Shown: positions 30,544 to 39,929, numbered from the stretch's first letter. The stretch is DNA of 64,000 nucleotides from Synechococcus sp. PCC 7336 (GCF_000332275.1 NZ_CM001776.1:2031268-2095267); one strand, 5' to 3'. Notes: generated by a model from the sequence alone, not told the origin. Made by a program: numbers and translations.

Positions 30544-31466
30544 TCTACTACCCCACGATTGATATTGAGAGACAGATACAGCCTCCGTAAATAGGGTTCT
30601 GGTTCCTTTCGTGATAGCGCGATCCCAGATCCTGTTTGATATGGACAGTCCGCTTTCTAATACTTCAGTTTGTTAGCTTGGGATTGTTAGCTTGGGATTG
30701 ATAGGGCCAACATACCCCCTACAGATTTCTAACAAACTTCATTTTGAATAGCGACACTATACGTATCACTAGTAGTATTCCCACATTAAGAGTCTAAACA
30801 TCTATGTATTTACACTGTTTATAAATAAATAGTTAGCCTACTTTTAAGCCAAGTATGAAGTCGAAATCACTCCCATTCAAAGACAGAACTTAACCATCTA
30901 TTAACATTTCCCCAAGAGGGGTGAGATGCTTCTTCCATAGGATGTATTAAGGTCAAGAATAAGCTTTTGAGATCGAATTTTTCTCGAATTTGCGATCTTT
31001 AAACTCCGTCTAAGCAGAGACCCGTAGTTTTGAGAATGTGTCTATTAGACCCTCTCACTAGCGCTGTGGTTCGCTGCATTAGCCCTCTAAATCCACCACC
31101 AGTGGGGGATTTAGAGGGCCGAGTGCAATGCCTGAAAACTCCAGATCTCAATCTGGATGGGGTTTATTATTCCCGAATCTCTATTTAAGGCAAACTCTGC
31201 CGCGCTATCGATTGGGCAAACGAGACTTATCAGGTCATGTTTAAATCTTGAAGAGATGCAATGAGTCCCAATAAGATTCTAGAGATCTTGAATTCCGTAT
31301 TATGACTCTTGTATTAATTCATTTAACAGTCGAGCGACAGTTCCTTCTCGCGAAGATGCCATCAAATCCGGCTAACAACGATCGTCCAAAGAGAGAAGGT
31401 CGAGTGAGTATCTCAGAAATAAGGATAAGCTCTGAAAGAAACCTTTAGCGACTCATGCGGATTGTT
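30544..31466. other. Repeat-containing intergenic region
   Basis: No supportable gene over 920 bases. Contents: a perfect 14-bp tandem repeat TTAGCTTGGGATTG (30673-30686, 30687-30700), a long AT-rich stretch (about 30740-30990) and repeat copy B (31001-31152). A 39-codon frame beginning at ATG 31128 in copy B (MPENSRSQSGWG) shares its first eight codons with the gene at 11611; it is probably not a gene. Confidence 0.6.
31001..31152. repeat. Dispersed repeat copy B (short hairpin form)
   Basis: The 80-base left arm (31001-31080) and the 33-base right arm (31120-31152) match copy A almost perfectly. The inner element is reduced to one hairpin, GCCCTCTAAATCC paired with GGATTTAGAGGGC around 31082-31119. 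Relative to copies A and C both sides of the stem carry matching changes (C to T on one side, G to A on the other), so pairing is kept. Confidence 0.8.
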
Positions 31467-31736
31467 TCAGTCGCAAGCCAGTTCGCGGCAACTCAACCGG
31501 TGCGTTAGAACAGCTTGTCGATCATTGCTCGCATACACTTCCAACAGAGCATCTTCTGGGGCATCGAAGAGGATGCGATCGCAGGGAAACACCACCTTCT
31601 CCCAATCGCGATGCGAGCCACTCGACAATTTGGCCACCTGAACGCGATCGCTAGCATTAAAGTAGTAGCACAGCCGTAGTGGCGGTTTTGTGGCGTTCGG
31701 CGGGATAAGGGGTTCCGGGGCTTCAAGGTAGGTCAT
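31467..31736 (-). CDS. DUF1830 protein
   Basis: An 89-residue protein matching the cyanobacterial DUF1830 family as I recall it: RLCYYFNASDRVQVAKL, then WEKVVFPCDRILFDAPEDALLEVY and the ending HRLSCREL. The function of the family is unknown. It is likely cytosolic; there is no signal or membrane span. It is divergent from dapB, with a 326-base interval that contains an 18-base palindrome. Confidence 0.8.
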   Translation of the reverse strand: MTYLEAPEPLIPPNATKPPLRLCYYFNASDRVQVAKLSSGSHRDWEKVVFPCDRILFDAPEDALLEVYASNDRQAVLTHRLSCRELACD

Positions 31737-32062
31737 CGGTCTGTCTCAATCTCCACAGCAATCTCATCGCCCATTCAGATGTGTTGGCCTACTTGGCCGC
31801 ACACTTCATTTAAAAAAGTCTCGATGGGGATCGAGTTCAACTATCCCCGCCTATTGTGAATTTAACGTGAAATTAAATTAGCTTTCTGCCTTTTCTCTGA
31901 GAGTGTATCTCTCTGTAATGCATCGAAATATTTCGATGTATTCCTATCGTTCTCTGACTTTTCGCCCGCCCGCTCTCCCCGCGATCGCTCCCATCCAGAC
32001 CGTTCCGAGAAAGGGGCCGGATGGCACTAGAGTAGATCCTGTAGATTTCACTTCGCTGCCCC
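31737..32062. other. Divergent promoter region between DUF1830 and dapB
   Basis: No gene of its own. It contains an AT-rich block (about 31800-31880) and the palindrome at 31921-31938. A -10-like TAGAGT/GATCCT region close to dapB cannot be fixed. Confidence 0.5.
31921..31938. promoter_or_regulatory. Perfect 18-bp palindrome, possible operator
   Basis: CATCGAAATATTTCGATG is its own reverse complement. It lies 124 bases before the dapB start and 184 bases before the DUF1830 start on the other strand. Such an AT-centred dyad is typical of a dimeric repressor site, but the regulator is unknown. Confidence 0.45.
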
Positions 32063-32887
32063 ATGTCGAACTCCGCTCCCATCCCTGTCGTTGTTAACGG
32101 TGCTGTCGGCAAGATGGGGCGTGCTGTCATCAAGGCTATCTCTGAGGCGGAGGATATGCAGTTGATGGGGGCGGTCGATCGCGATCGCTGGGGCGAAGAC
32201 GTCGGCGAAGTAGCTGGAATTGGCGCGGTGGAAATTCCCGTTACCAATAACTTGGAAGTGTTGATGGCCGAGCTGGCCCAAGGGCAGCAGTTGGGGGTGA
32301 TGGTGGATTTCACTCACCCCAGTTCGATCTACGAGAACATTCGCACGGCGATCGCCTATGGCGTCCGTCCGGTGGTGGGCACGACTGGGCTCGAGCCAGA
32401 GCAAATTGCCTCGCTGGCGGAGTTTGCCGATAAGGCCAGCACCGGCTGTCTGATCGCGCCCAATTTCTCCATTGGTACGATCCTGCAGCAGCAAATGGCG
32501 GTGATGGCCTCGAAGTATTTCGATCATGTCGAAATTATCGAGCTGCATCACAATCAAAAGGCCGATGCCCCCAGCGGCACTGCCATCAAGACGGCAGAGA
32601 TGCTGAGCGAGGTGGGTAAAACTTTCAATCCGGTAGAAGTCAACGAGACAGAAACGATTGCGGGAGCGCGTGGCGGCATCTGTGGCGAGAATGTCCGCAT
32701 CCATAGCGTGCGCCTGCCCGGTTTAATTGCCCATCAAGAGGTGATGTTTGGCGGCCTCGGACAAGTTTTGACGATTCGCCACGATACGAGCGATCGCGTT
32801 GCCTACATGCCTGGAGTGCTGCTCGGCATTCGTAAAGTCATCCAGCTCAAATCGCTAGTTTACGGCTTGGAAAAGCTATTGTTTTAG
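32063..32887 (+). CDS. dapB: 4-hydroxy-tetrahydrodipicolinate reductase
   Basis: This enzyme of the lysine/diaminopimelate pathway reduces HTPA with NAD(P)H in the cytosol. The nucleotide site [12 protein letters not shown] is at the N-terminus, with [10 protein letters not shown] in the middle. The catalytic/substrate segment is [17 protein letters not shown], and the C-terminal domain has [19 protein letters not shown]. At 274 residues the length is normal. ATG 32063 is well placed for the family. It is followed after 90 bases by the ATPase/DUF4276 pair, which differs in base composition and is not related by function. Confidence 0.96.
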   Translation: MSNSAPIPVVVNGAVGKMGRAVIKAISEAEDMQLMGAVDRDRWGEDVGEVAGIGAVEIPVTNNLEVLMAELAQGQQLGVMVDFTHPSSIYENIRTAIAYGVRPVVGTTGLEPEQIASLAEFADKASTGCLIAPNFSIGTILQQQMAVMASKYFDHVEIIELHHNQKADAPSGTAIKTAEMLSEVGKTFNPVEVNETETIAGARGGICGENVRIHSVRLPGLIAHQEVMFGGLGQVLTIRHDTSDRVAYMPGVLLGIRKVIQLKSLVYGLEKLLF

Positions 32888-32977
32888 ATCTCGACAGTCA
32901 TTCGTCATTGTTTGAGATCTCTGCTCGTAAGGCTCGGGCTCCGCTTCGATATTTCGTTGTCAGGGTAAATTCTTGCT

Positions 32978-34198
32978 ATGCCTAAACCTACCATTCCTCG
33001 TATTGAACAACTGAAAGTCCAGAACTATCGAGTGCTTCGCGATCTAGAGCTTAAGAATATCACTCCGCTAACTGTTTTTTTAGGACCTAATGGAAGTGGT
33101 AAATCCACTGTATTTGATGTTTTTGCATTTTTGTCAGAATGCTTCCAATTTGGGCTCCGTCGTGCATGGGATCGTCGAGGAAGGTTTCGCGAACTCCGTA
33201 CCCGAGGGTCAGCAGGACCTATATCCTTTGAGCTAAAATATAGAGAAAGTAATTCAAGTCCTCTGATTACTTATCATTTGGCGATTGATGAAAAATCAAA
33301 AGGTCCTTTTGTCGCAGAAGAATGGCTGCAGTGGCGAAGAGGAAAGAAGTTTGGAGCGCCCTTTAAATTTTTGAACTTTAAAGAAGGCTCGGGGGAAGTT
33401 ATTAGTGGTGAAATGCCAGAGGAAAAAGATGAAAGAATTGCCCAGCAGCTAGACACATCAGATATTATTGCTGTGAATACCTTAGGTCAATTTACTGCCA
33501 ACCCCCGCGTTAGTGCATTAAGACGGTTCATCAGTGGATGGTATCTATCCTATCTGACAGCAGATAATGCTCGCAGCACACCCGAAGCAGGTCCTCAAGA
33601 ACGCCTGTCTGAAATTGGCGACAATTTGCCAAACGTTATTCAATACCTTAAAGAACAGCATCCCGATCGGCTCGAACATATCCTCAAGACTCTCACTCAA
33701 AGAATTCCTCGTCTGGAACGTATTGACGCTGAAGTCATGAAAGATGGTCGTCTGCTCATGCAAATCAAAGATGCACCCTTTCAAGATCCAATTCTAGCCA
33801 AGTTTGCTTCTGATGGCACGCTAAAAATGTTGGCTTATTTGACAGTGCTCTACGATCCCTCTCCCCCTCAACTCATTGGTATTGAAGAGCCTGAAAACCA
33901 TCTTCATCCGCGTCTTCTCTTAGAACTGGCTGAGGAGTGCCGGACAGCTTCTGGGCGAAGTCAGTTGATGGTGACAACTCACTCCCCTTATTTTGTAGAT
34001 GGGCTTCTCCCGGAAGAGTTGTGGGTTATGTACCGGGATGAGTCGGGTTTTACACGATCTAAACGTGCTGTAGATATGCGTGGCATCCCTGAGTTAATAG
34101 CTCAAGGTGCAACTCTTGGAAATCTATGGATGGAAAACTATTTTGAATTTGGCGATCCACTCAGAAATCAAGGATCGCCGAATTCGAGGAATAGTTAA
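32978..34198 (+). CDS. AAA (AAA_15/OLD-like) ATPase, likely defence
   Basis: A 406-residue ABC-type/SMC-like ATPase. Walker [12 protein letters not shown] is at 35-44; the Walker B region [14 protein letters not shown] starts near 299; the C-terminal [11 protein letters not shown] (from 333) is the D/H-loop seen in OLD and AAA_15/AAA_21 ATPases. The insert between them is not recognised. Its partner, a DUF4276 gene, starts 24 bases downstream. The gene is more AT-rich and poorer in HIP1 sites than its neighbours, which suggests transfer. ATPase plus TOPRIM-like nuclease pairs are a recurrent design of anti-phage systems; here the ATPase would sense the threat or clamp the partner. Specific system type not determined. 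Confidence 0.85.
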   Translation: MPKPTIPRIEQLKVQNYRVLRDLELKNITPLTVFLGPNGSGKSTVFDVFAFLSECFQFGLRRAWDRRGRFRELRTRGSAGPISFELKYRESNSSPLITYHLAIDEKSKGPFVAEEWLQWRRGKKFGAPFKFLNFKEGSGEVISGEMPEEKDERIAQQLDTSDIIAVNTLGQFTANPRVSALRRFISGWYLSYLTADNARSTPEAGPQERLSEIGDNLPNVIQYLKEQHPDRLEHILKTLTQRIPRLERIDAEVMKDGRLLMQIKDAPFQDPILAKFASDGTLKMLAYLTVLYDPSPPQLIGIEEPENHLHPRLLLELAEECRTASGRSQLMVTTHSPYFVDGLLPEELWVMYRDESGFTRSKRAVDMRGIPELIAQGATLGNLWMENYFEFGDPLRNQGSPNSRNS

Positions 34199-34222
34199 TC
34201 TAACTGGAGAAGTGTAAGATCG

Positions 34223-34834
34223 ATGCATATTGAATTCTTGGTTGAAGAATATTCTGCTGAGGTTGCTCTCAACAATATCTTGCCTAAGATTCTACCTGGC
34301 ATTTCCTTTAAGATTCACTCTTTTCAAGGAAAATATGATTTGCTCAAAAAGCTTCCTGATAGGCTTAAAGGCTATAATTCTTGGATGCCTAAAGACTGTA
34401 AAAGTGTAGTTTTATGCGATCGAGATAATGAAGATTGCTTGGCTCTAAAAAAACAGCTAGATAATTTCGCCAAAAATAATGGTCTAGTGACTAAATCTCA
34501 TGCCAATGGCGGAATTTTTACAGTCCTAAATCGTATTGCAATTGAGGAGCTTGAGGCTTGGTTTCTTGGAGACCCTTCAGCGATCGCCAGGGCATATCCA
34601 AAGGTACCTAAAAATTTTGCAACCCAGAGTCGCTATCGCAATCCTGATGAAATCAAAGGTGGAACTTGGGAGGCTCTACAGTCATTGCTTCAAAGTAAGA
34701 GCTATTTTCCTGGTGGGCTGAATAAGGTGCAAGCAGCAAGGCAAATTTCCCAGTTTATGGATCCGAGCAATAATCGCTCTGTCAGCTTTAACTCTTTTCG
34801 GTCGGGCCTATCTGCTTTGATTCAATTACCGTAA
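34223..34834 (+). CDS. DUF4276 (TOPRIM-like) protein, partner of the ATPase
   Basis: A 203-residue protein with the DUF4276 pattern. An acidic strand end IEFLVEEYSAE (Glu8, Glu9) is followed by VVLCDRDNEDC with Asp66 and Asp68, and by the family motif IAIEELEAWFLGD (106-117). This arrangement resembles a TOPRIM Glu...DxD metal site, so nuclease activity is plausible. The C-terminal third (GGLNKVQAARQISQFMDP) is helical. It is co-transcribed with the ATPase gene and shares its AT-rich composition. Known pairs of this general design (for example in PARIS and OLD/Gabija-like systems) use different TOPRIM families, so function by analogy only. Confidence 0.8.
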   Translation: MHIEFLVEEYSAEVALNNILPKILPGISFKIHSFQGKYDLLKKLPDRLKGYNSWMPKDCKSVVLCDRDNEDCLALKKQLDNFAKNNGLVTKSHANGGIFTVLNRIAIEELEAWFLGDPSAIARAYPKVPKNFATQSRYRNPDEIKGGTWEALQSLLQSKSYFPGGLNKVQAARQISQFMDPSNNRSVSFNSFRSGLSALIQLP

Positions 34835-34909
34835 AGCAGTCTCAGATTCTTTATGAATTGCTTGAGAAAGTAGAAACTAGAGCCCCGTGCTCAATCGCAG
34901 ATAGAAGAT

Positions 34910-35527
34910 CTAGACCACTGCAGAAGCCCGCTTTTCCACCTCCGCCTGAATCGCTAGCAAGTTGGCCGACAAATCCTTCCTCAAGCGACGCTGCACGATC
35001 TGAACCGGCATCTTGCGAGGGGGCAAAATCGTCACGCAATAGCTCAACTTCGTGCCAGAATCATCGATCGCCGCCAATTGCCAACTGCCCGCAAACTCCA
35101 GCAAATCCCCTTCGGTCATACTGAAATCAATCCGCTCGATGGGGGACGGATCCATCTTGAGCGTGACAGCCGCCGAAAACTTCAGCACCGACAACTTCTG
35201 CACCCCCACCTGACGCAGCAGCACGCAGCCATCCTCCTCCCCCACCACACAGCTCTCAGCCAAATTCGGAATAAAATCTGCTAGCCCCTCGTAATCGATC
35301 AAGACATCCCAAACCGCTTGGGGGGAATGCTCGATCTCGATCGCCGCCTGCAGGCAGCGCCGTCGCCCCTCTAACTTTTCTAAATTGACTGCCACGGCTG
35401 GACTCCCCTCCTCGGAGGAAAACCCATTGGCATCCTCCAACTCGGCAGCCTCGTCGAGGTCTGCCTCTAATTCCTCGGCATCGGCGAGCTCGGGATCGGC
35501 TTTGGACTGACGATTAAAAAGTGGCAT
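34910..35527 (-). CDS. SRPBCC (START-like) family protein
   Basis: A 205-residue protein. The first 50 residues are very acidic and low-complexity (ELEADLDEAAELED). The rest is a polyketide-cyclase/START fold: AAIEIEHSPQAVWDVLIDYE, FIPNLAESCVV, VTLKMDPSPIERIDFSM, and the closing PVQIVQRRLRKDLSANLLAIQ helix. Such cyanobacterial proteins bind small hydrophobic ligands; the ligand is not known. It is convergent with the DUF4276 gene and divergent from hisC, with about 120 bases between starts. Confidence 0.85.
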   Translation of the reverse strand: MPLFNRQSKADPELADAEELEADLDEAAELEDANGFSSEEGSPAVAVNLEKLEGRRRCLQAAIEIEHSPQAVWDVLIDYEGLADFIPNLAESCVVGEEDGCVLLRQVGVQKLSVLKFSAAVTLKMDPSPIERIDFSMTEGDLLEFAGSWQLAAIDDSGTKLSYCVTILPPRKMPVQIVQRRLRKDLSANLLAIQAEVEKRASAVV

Positions 35528-35647
35528 TGGTTTTGAATCGTGTGAACGAGTGTAAATAATCAGCTAGAAATCTAGCCTGCCCTAGAGAAGGGTGATGCGA
35601 ACAGTTAAAATTGTAGGCTCTGATGCAGAAATCTCGGACCTGTTGTT

Positions 35648-36721
35648 GTGGATGCCATTCGCCCCAGTCTGCTGAACATGCAGCCCTACGAGGCTGAAAT
35701 CTTGCCCCATGCTGACAAGCTGGATGCTAACGAATATCCCGAAGACCTGCCCGAGTGGTTTAAGAAAAAGCTGTCGCTGGTTTGGGAAAAGGGCATCCAC
35801 AGCAATCGCTACCCCGATGCCACCCACAGCAGCCTCAAACGGGCGATCGCCGATTATGCTGGCCTAGACGACAGCCTCGTTAGCCTGGGCAATGGCTCGG
35901 ACGAACTGATTCGCTCTATCCTGATTGCCACCTGCCTAGAAGGACGCGGCAGCATCCTGGTTTCTCCCCCCACTTTCTCGATGTACGCCATTGAGGCTCG
36001 CAGCCTCGGCATTCCTGCAATCTCCATTCCTCGCAATCCCGATACGTTCGCCCTCGACCTGCCCGCCTGCACCGAGGCCATCGAGCGGGACAATGTGCGC
36101 GTCGTTTTTCTCGTCTCTCCCAACTCTCCTACTGGCACCCCCCTCACAGCCGAAGAACTGGATTGGGCGCGATCGCTGCCCGAATCGATTGCGGTTGTCA
36201 TCGACGAAGCCTATTTTGAATTTAGCCAAGCCACCGTTGTACCCGAACTGGAGCGGCGACCTAATTGGATCGTATTGCGCACCTTTTCCAAAGCCTTTCG
36301 GCTGGCAGCCCACCGAGTTGGCTACGCGATCGCCTCTGCCGATATGGTGCGAGCTCTAGAGGTGACGCGACTGCCCTACAACCTGCCCGCACTCTCCCAA
36401 TGGGCCGCCCAATTGGCCCTAGAATTTGCCGACGACCTGCTGGCTAATATCCCCACGTTACTGGCCGATCGCGATCGACTGCGGGCAGAACTCAGCCTCA
36501 TCCCCCAAGTGCAGGTGTGGCCCAGTTCAGCCAATTTCCTCTACTTCCGCGTCCGCGATTGGGACCTTGCCCAATTGCAGCAACAGCTGATCCAGCGAGG
36601 GACAGGACTGCGCTATACGGGCGGCGGTTTGCGTCTGTCCGTCGGTACGCCCGCTCAAAATTGCCGCTTTTTAGTCAATCTGAGGGCAATTCTCGCCCCG
36701 GTGCCTCAACATATGGCTTGA
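35648..36721 (+). CDS. hisC: Histidinol-phosphate aminotransferase
   Basis: A PLP-dependent class I/II aminotransferase of histidine synthesis. The PLP Lys215 is in RTFSKAFRLAAHRVGYA. Other landmarks are KLDANEYPEDLP, LGNGSDELI, VSPNSPTGT and VVIDEAYFEF. The start is GTG 35648 (coding DAIRPSLLNMQ next). At 357 residues it is normal. Aromatic substrates are possible for this family, but the cyanobacterial context supports histidinol phosphate. It is followed after 125 bases by an inositol monophosphatase; that family includes histidinol-phosphatase-like members, so a shared histidine role is possible. Confidence 0.92.
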   Translation: MDAIRPSLLNMQPYEAEILPHADKLDANEYPEDLPEWFKKKLSLVWEKGIHSNRYPDATHSSLKRAIADYAGLDDSLVSLGNGSDELIRSILIATCLEGRGSILVSPPTFSMYAIEARSLGIPAISIPRNPDTFALDLPACTEAIERDNVRVVFLVSPNSPTGTPLTAEELDWARSLPESIAVVIDEAYFEFSQATVVPELERRPNWIVLRTFSKAFRLAAHRVGYAIASADMVRALEVTRLPYNLPALSQWAAQLALEFADDLLANIPTLLADRDRLRAELSLIPQVQVWPSSANFLYFRVRDWDLAQLQQQLIQRGTGLRYTGGGLRLSVGTPAQNCRFLVNLRAILAPVPQHMA

Positions 36722-36846
36722 ATGACAGAGTGGCGCAAACCAATACCAACAGAAAACAGCAGTGGTTCGTTTGGGGTACGAAGCTGCAAGAGGCTAGACT
36801 ACTTGGAGTTCGAGCTGTCGAAAATATTGAACGTGCTGGGGGTAAT

Positions 36847-37695
36847 ATGCCAGGTCAACTGGATTTGGCGAGACGATTGGATGTTGCAACCGAGGCCGCT
36901 AGGGCTGCAGGAGCAGTTTTGCAGCAGTTGCAAGGGAATTTGCAAGACATTCGCGAGAAGCGACCTGGCGATTTAGTCACCGAGGCCGATCGCGCTGCAG
37001 AGCTGACCGTTTTGGAGATCGTACAGCGGCATTTTCCCGCAGACAGCATTTTGGCGGAAGAGTCGGGCCAGCAGGGAAATGGGGCCGCAACAGGATTTCT
37101 ATGGGCGATCGATCCGCTGGACGGTACCACTAACTATGCCCACGGCTATCCTGCCGCTGCCGTTTCGATTGGCTTGTTGCAGGCGGGAGAGCCAGTGCTC
37201 GGTGTCGTCTACGATGTCTTTCGCAACGAGCTTTTTCGGGCGGCTACCGGCATGGGAGCCACCTGTAACTATCTCCCCATCTGCGTGTCCTCCACCGATC
37301 GCCTGGAGAATAGCCTGTTGGTGACGGGGTTTGCCTACGATCGCCGCGAGACTGCCGACAACAACTACGCTGAATTCTGCCACTTCACCCATTTGACTCA
37401 AGGGGTGCGGCGGGGAGGATCGGCTTCGGTCGATCTCGCTGCTGTTGCGATGGGTAGGCTAGATGGATATTGGGAACGCGGTTTGTCAGTCTGGGACATT
37501 GCTGCGGGCATCGTACTGGTACGGGAAGCTGGCGGAAGCGTCACAGCCTACGATGGCAGCCCCCTTCTCATCGAGTCAGGTCGCCTCCTGGCGAGTAATG
37601 GCTCCCTCCATGCTGCTATGCAGTTGGAACTCAGCCGCGTGCAACCCCTACAGCAGGCTCTGCCCACCCATCCCACTCAGTTCACCTCTGTCTAA
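36847..37695 (+). CDS. Inositol monophosphatase family protein
   Basis: The start is taken at ATG 36847 (MPGQLDLARRLDVATEA). The frame is open far upstream into hisC, but that part has no family character. The protein has 282 residues with the two-metal phosphatase signature: DLVTEADRAAE, ILAEESG, WAIDPLDGTTNYAHG and, near the C-terminus, LSVWDIAAGIVLVREAGG. Members hydrolyse inositol phosphates, fructose-1,6-bisphosphate, PAP or histidinol phosphate. Its place behind hisC makes the histidinol-phosphate phosphatase (HisN-type) worth considering, but sequence alone does not settle it. Confidence 0.9.
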   Translation: MPGQLDLARRLDVATEAARAAGAVLQQLQGNLQDIREKRPGDLVTEADRAAELTVLEIVQRHFPADSILAEESGQQGNGAATGFLWAIDPLDGTTNYAHGYPAAAVSIGLLQAGEPVLGVVYDVFRNELFRAATGMGATCNYLPICVSSTDRLENSLLVTGFAYDRRETADNNYAEFCHFTHLTQGVRRGGSASVDLAAVAMGRLDGYWERGLSVWDIAAGIVLVREAGGSVTAYDGSPLLIESGRLLASNGSLHAAMQLELSRVQPLQQALPTHPTQFTSV

Positions 37696-37710
37696 AGTTT
37701 CCTTTTTTCT

Positions 37711-38901
37711 ATGAGCTCCTCGCTACCCCGCCACCCTTGGTTCCCATCGCTCGGCTCCGGTCTGGCTCTGGCTGCCATGCTGGTGCTGTCGGGGACTCTG
37801 GCTGTGCTGCCAGCTAGCGGTCAGGCAGACTCCGAGGTTATCGAATCCCCCGATACTGCTGTCGAGGCTGCGACTGAAGGCTCTCCAGATGCCGATGCGG
37901 CTACGGCAGATCCTTCAGATGCCGAGATCGCTGCTGAAGCTTCCCCAGATTTAGATATTGCTGGCTCGGAACCTGCGGCTGACCTGCAGGAAGAAACCGC
38001 CGAGGCAGAACCGGAACCGCCCGAAGATCGCTATTGGAGCACCATCCAACGGCGGGGGGAACTGCGGGTGGGCCTCGACCCCAGCATTGGCTACACTTAT
38101 CTGCTGACCAATCCCCTCACCCGCAGCTACGACGGGTTTGAATACGACATTCTGGAGGCGATCGCCGACACCCTCGACATTGCATTAGTCCCGGTCAATG
38201 TGCCCTGGGAAGGACAGCTCGATGCCCTCCAAGAGGGCCGGGTCGACATGATTTTGGGCGGGAGAGAACCCTATGGCCTCGATCGCGAGCAGTTTGCGGC
38301 CACAGTTCCCTACTACCAAAGCCCGCAACACATCGTCGTTCGTAGCGATCTGGATGGGACTGTCGAACGACTTTCCGATTTATTTGGTCGCAAAGTGGGG
38401 GTGGTGGCCAATAGTACGGGAGCGGCTGTGCTGGAGGTTTACAACGACAATCGCGGCAATGCCATTCGCCTATTTGCCACCAGCAACCCCGAACGATTAT
38501 TCGAGCAACTGCGCGATGGGCTCCTCGATGCCGCGATCGTCGATCGACCCGTGGCGGTAGCCAAAATTTTCGCTCCGGGCCTAACACCTGCCGATGTAGC
38601 TGCGCCTATCCCTGCTGCGACGGAGCCCGCTGCAACTGAAATGCCGATCGCTGAGGGAGAGGATACCGCTGGAGGAGAAGATATCACTGAGGCCAGCGCT
38701 CCAGTGGAAGCAGTGCTCTGGGTAGCCGAACAGACACCTGCTAGCGATTTCGTGATGGTGGGAGAGCCCATTTTTCCCACGCCGTTAGTCGGGGCTATCT
38801 TGACAGAGCATGCCTCCCTCAAGCAAGCAGTGGATGGGGCGATCGCCCAGTTGCAGGAGAGCGGCATGTTGGCAGCCATCTTGGAGAAGTGGGAGTTATG
38901 A
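37711..38901 (+). CDS. Periplasmic solute-binding protein (SBP_bac_3) with acidic linker
   Basis: A 396-residue protein with a signal peptide (about residues 15-38, VLSGTLAVLPASG), an 80-residue Ala/Glu/Asp/Pro-rich linker, and a family-3 binding domain from about residue 110 (YWSTIQRRGELRVGLDPS, YDGFEYDILEAIADTL, VNVPWEGQLDALQEGRVDMILGG). A second Pro/Ala/Glu-rich insert (about 295-330) lies inside the C-terminal lobe. The usual role is amino-acid binding for an ABC importer, but no permease or ATPase is adjacent. Its stop overlaps the ATG of the J-domain gene (ATGA, 38898-38901). Regulation of a membrane kinase or lytic enzyme is another use of this fold. Confidence 0.85.
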   Translation: MSSSLPRHPWFPSLGSGLALAAMLVLSGTLAVLPASGQADSEVIESPDTAVEAATEGSPDADAATADPSDAEIAAEASPDLDIAGSEPAADLQEETAEAEPEPPEDRYWSTIQRRGELRVGLDPSIGYTYLLTNPLTRSYDGFEYDILEAIADTLDIALVPVNVPWEGQLDALQEGRVDMILGGREPYGLDREQFAATVPYYQSPQHIVVRSDLDGTVERLSDLFGRKVGVVANSTGAAVLEVYNDNRGNAIRLFATSNPERLFEQLRDGLLDAAIVDRPVAVAKIFAPGLTPADVAAPIPAATEPAATEMPIAEGEDTAGGEDITEASAPVEAVLWVAEQTPASDFVMVGEPIFPTPLVGAILTEHASLKQAVDGAIAQLQESGMLAAILEKWEL

Positions 38902-39929
38902 CAGAACTTGGCATCGGTACGCCAACCATCGAGGAGGGTTTGGCACAGTACGAACCTGATTATTATGCAGTGTTGGGCGTGCCCGTCACTGCAGATAGCC
39001 GCCTGATTCGCAAGGGCTATATCCTCGTCGCCAAACAACTGCACCCCGATCGCTATATCGATCGCCCCAACCTCCGTCCCACTGCCAACTGGCTGTTTTC
39101 AAAACTGATTAGCCCTGCTAGTGAAGTGCTCAACCGCGAGCGAGAGCGGGTTGAATATCGTGAAGTGTTGCGGTTGCGAGTCAAGCGCCTGCTCAAGCTA
39201 CCCCCCGCCGAAATCTGGCCTAAATCTTACCTAGCCGATTCCCTCTTGTATGCCGATGATTTGGAGACGGTCTACCACGACACCATTCTCAAGTTGGCAG
39301 AACATCAATATCGGGATCTCGATAAGGCGCTGGTCTGTTCGGGAGAATTGAGCAAGATTAATTTGGCCTATTTATTGCTAGAAGGGGGCTATAAAGTCGC
39401 TGTCCCCTCTACCCCCCTCGGAACTTTGCCCCCGAATGCCAAGCCGTCGCCCGCGCCGATTAGCTCTGTCCCTGCGGCCCCTCGCGCCAATCGTCCTGCG
39501 GCCCAGGCGAGTCCGACTCCTCCCCCCTCGGCCCCAACTGACGCCAGCCCAGCCCCCAATTCCGAACCCGCCGCTCCCGCACCGGGTCAAACCCGCTACC
39601 TGCAGGCGCAGCAAATGCTCGAAAGCGGCCATTATAAAGAGGCCATCCAGTATTTTAAATTTGCGATCGCCGCCGCTCCCCAAAACCCCGATTACTATTT
39701 AGGGCGCGGCACCGCATATCTCAAATTGAAGAACACGATGCGGGCACGCCAAGATTTCCAAAAGGTATTGAGCCTCAAACCCGATAATGCTAAGGCGAAA
39801 AAATACCTCGACGAACTTGCGTCGACCAACGGCAATGGCAAGAAGACAGCTAGTGCGACCAATCGGACTTCAAACCAAAGCGCTCGTCCCCAACCAAAAG
39901 GTATGTTTGGACGGATATTCAACCGCTAG
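38898..39929 (+). CDS. J-domain and TPR protein
   Basis: A 343-residue cytosolic protein. The N-terminal J-domain (DYYAVLGVPVTADSRLIRKGY, then QLHPDRY with the HPD triad) is the part that stimulates Hsp70 ATPase. A central region of about 100 residues follows (ERERVEYREVLRLRVKRLL), then a Pro/Ala-rich linker and two TPR units (YLQAQQMLESGHYKEAIQYFK, YYLGRGTAYLKLKNTMRARQ) and a basic tail. This J-TPR layout is common in cyanobacteria as a DnaJ-like co-chaperone. ATG 38898 is preferred to GTG 38889 because it overlaps the stop of the solute-binding gene, indicating coupling. Confidence 0.85.
   Translation: MTELGIGTPTIEEGLAQYEPDYYAVLGVPVTADSRLIRKGYILVAKQLHPDRYIDRPNLRPTANWLFSKLISPASEVLNRERERVEYREVLRLRVKRLLKLPPAEIWPKSYLADSLLYADDLETVYHDTILKLAEHQYRDLDKALVCSGELSKINLAYLLLEGGYKVAVPSTPLGTLPPNAKPSPAPISSVPAAPRANRPAAQASPTPPPSAPTDASPAPNSEPAAPAPGQTRYLQAQQMLESGHYKEAIQYFKFAIAAAPQNPDYYLGRGTAYLKLKNTMRARQDFQKVLSLKPDNAKAKKYLDELASTNGNGKKTASATNRTSNQSARPQPKGMFGRIFNR

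Noticed and set aside
11371..31152. Possibility that the hairpin repeats form a CRISPR array
   Set aside because: Copies are far apart, include inverted orientation and have no regular spacers; no cas gene is seen anywhere in the window.
31873..32704. Minus-strand open frames (146 and 218 codons) opposite dapB
   Set aside because: dapB is unambiguous on the plus strand; the antisense frames have low-complexity, unstructured translations and no ribosome sites.
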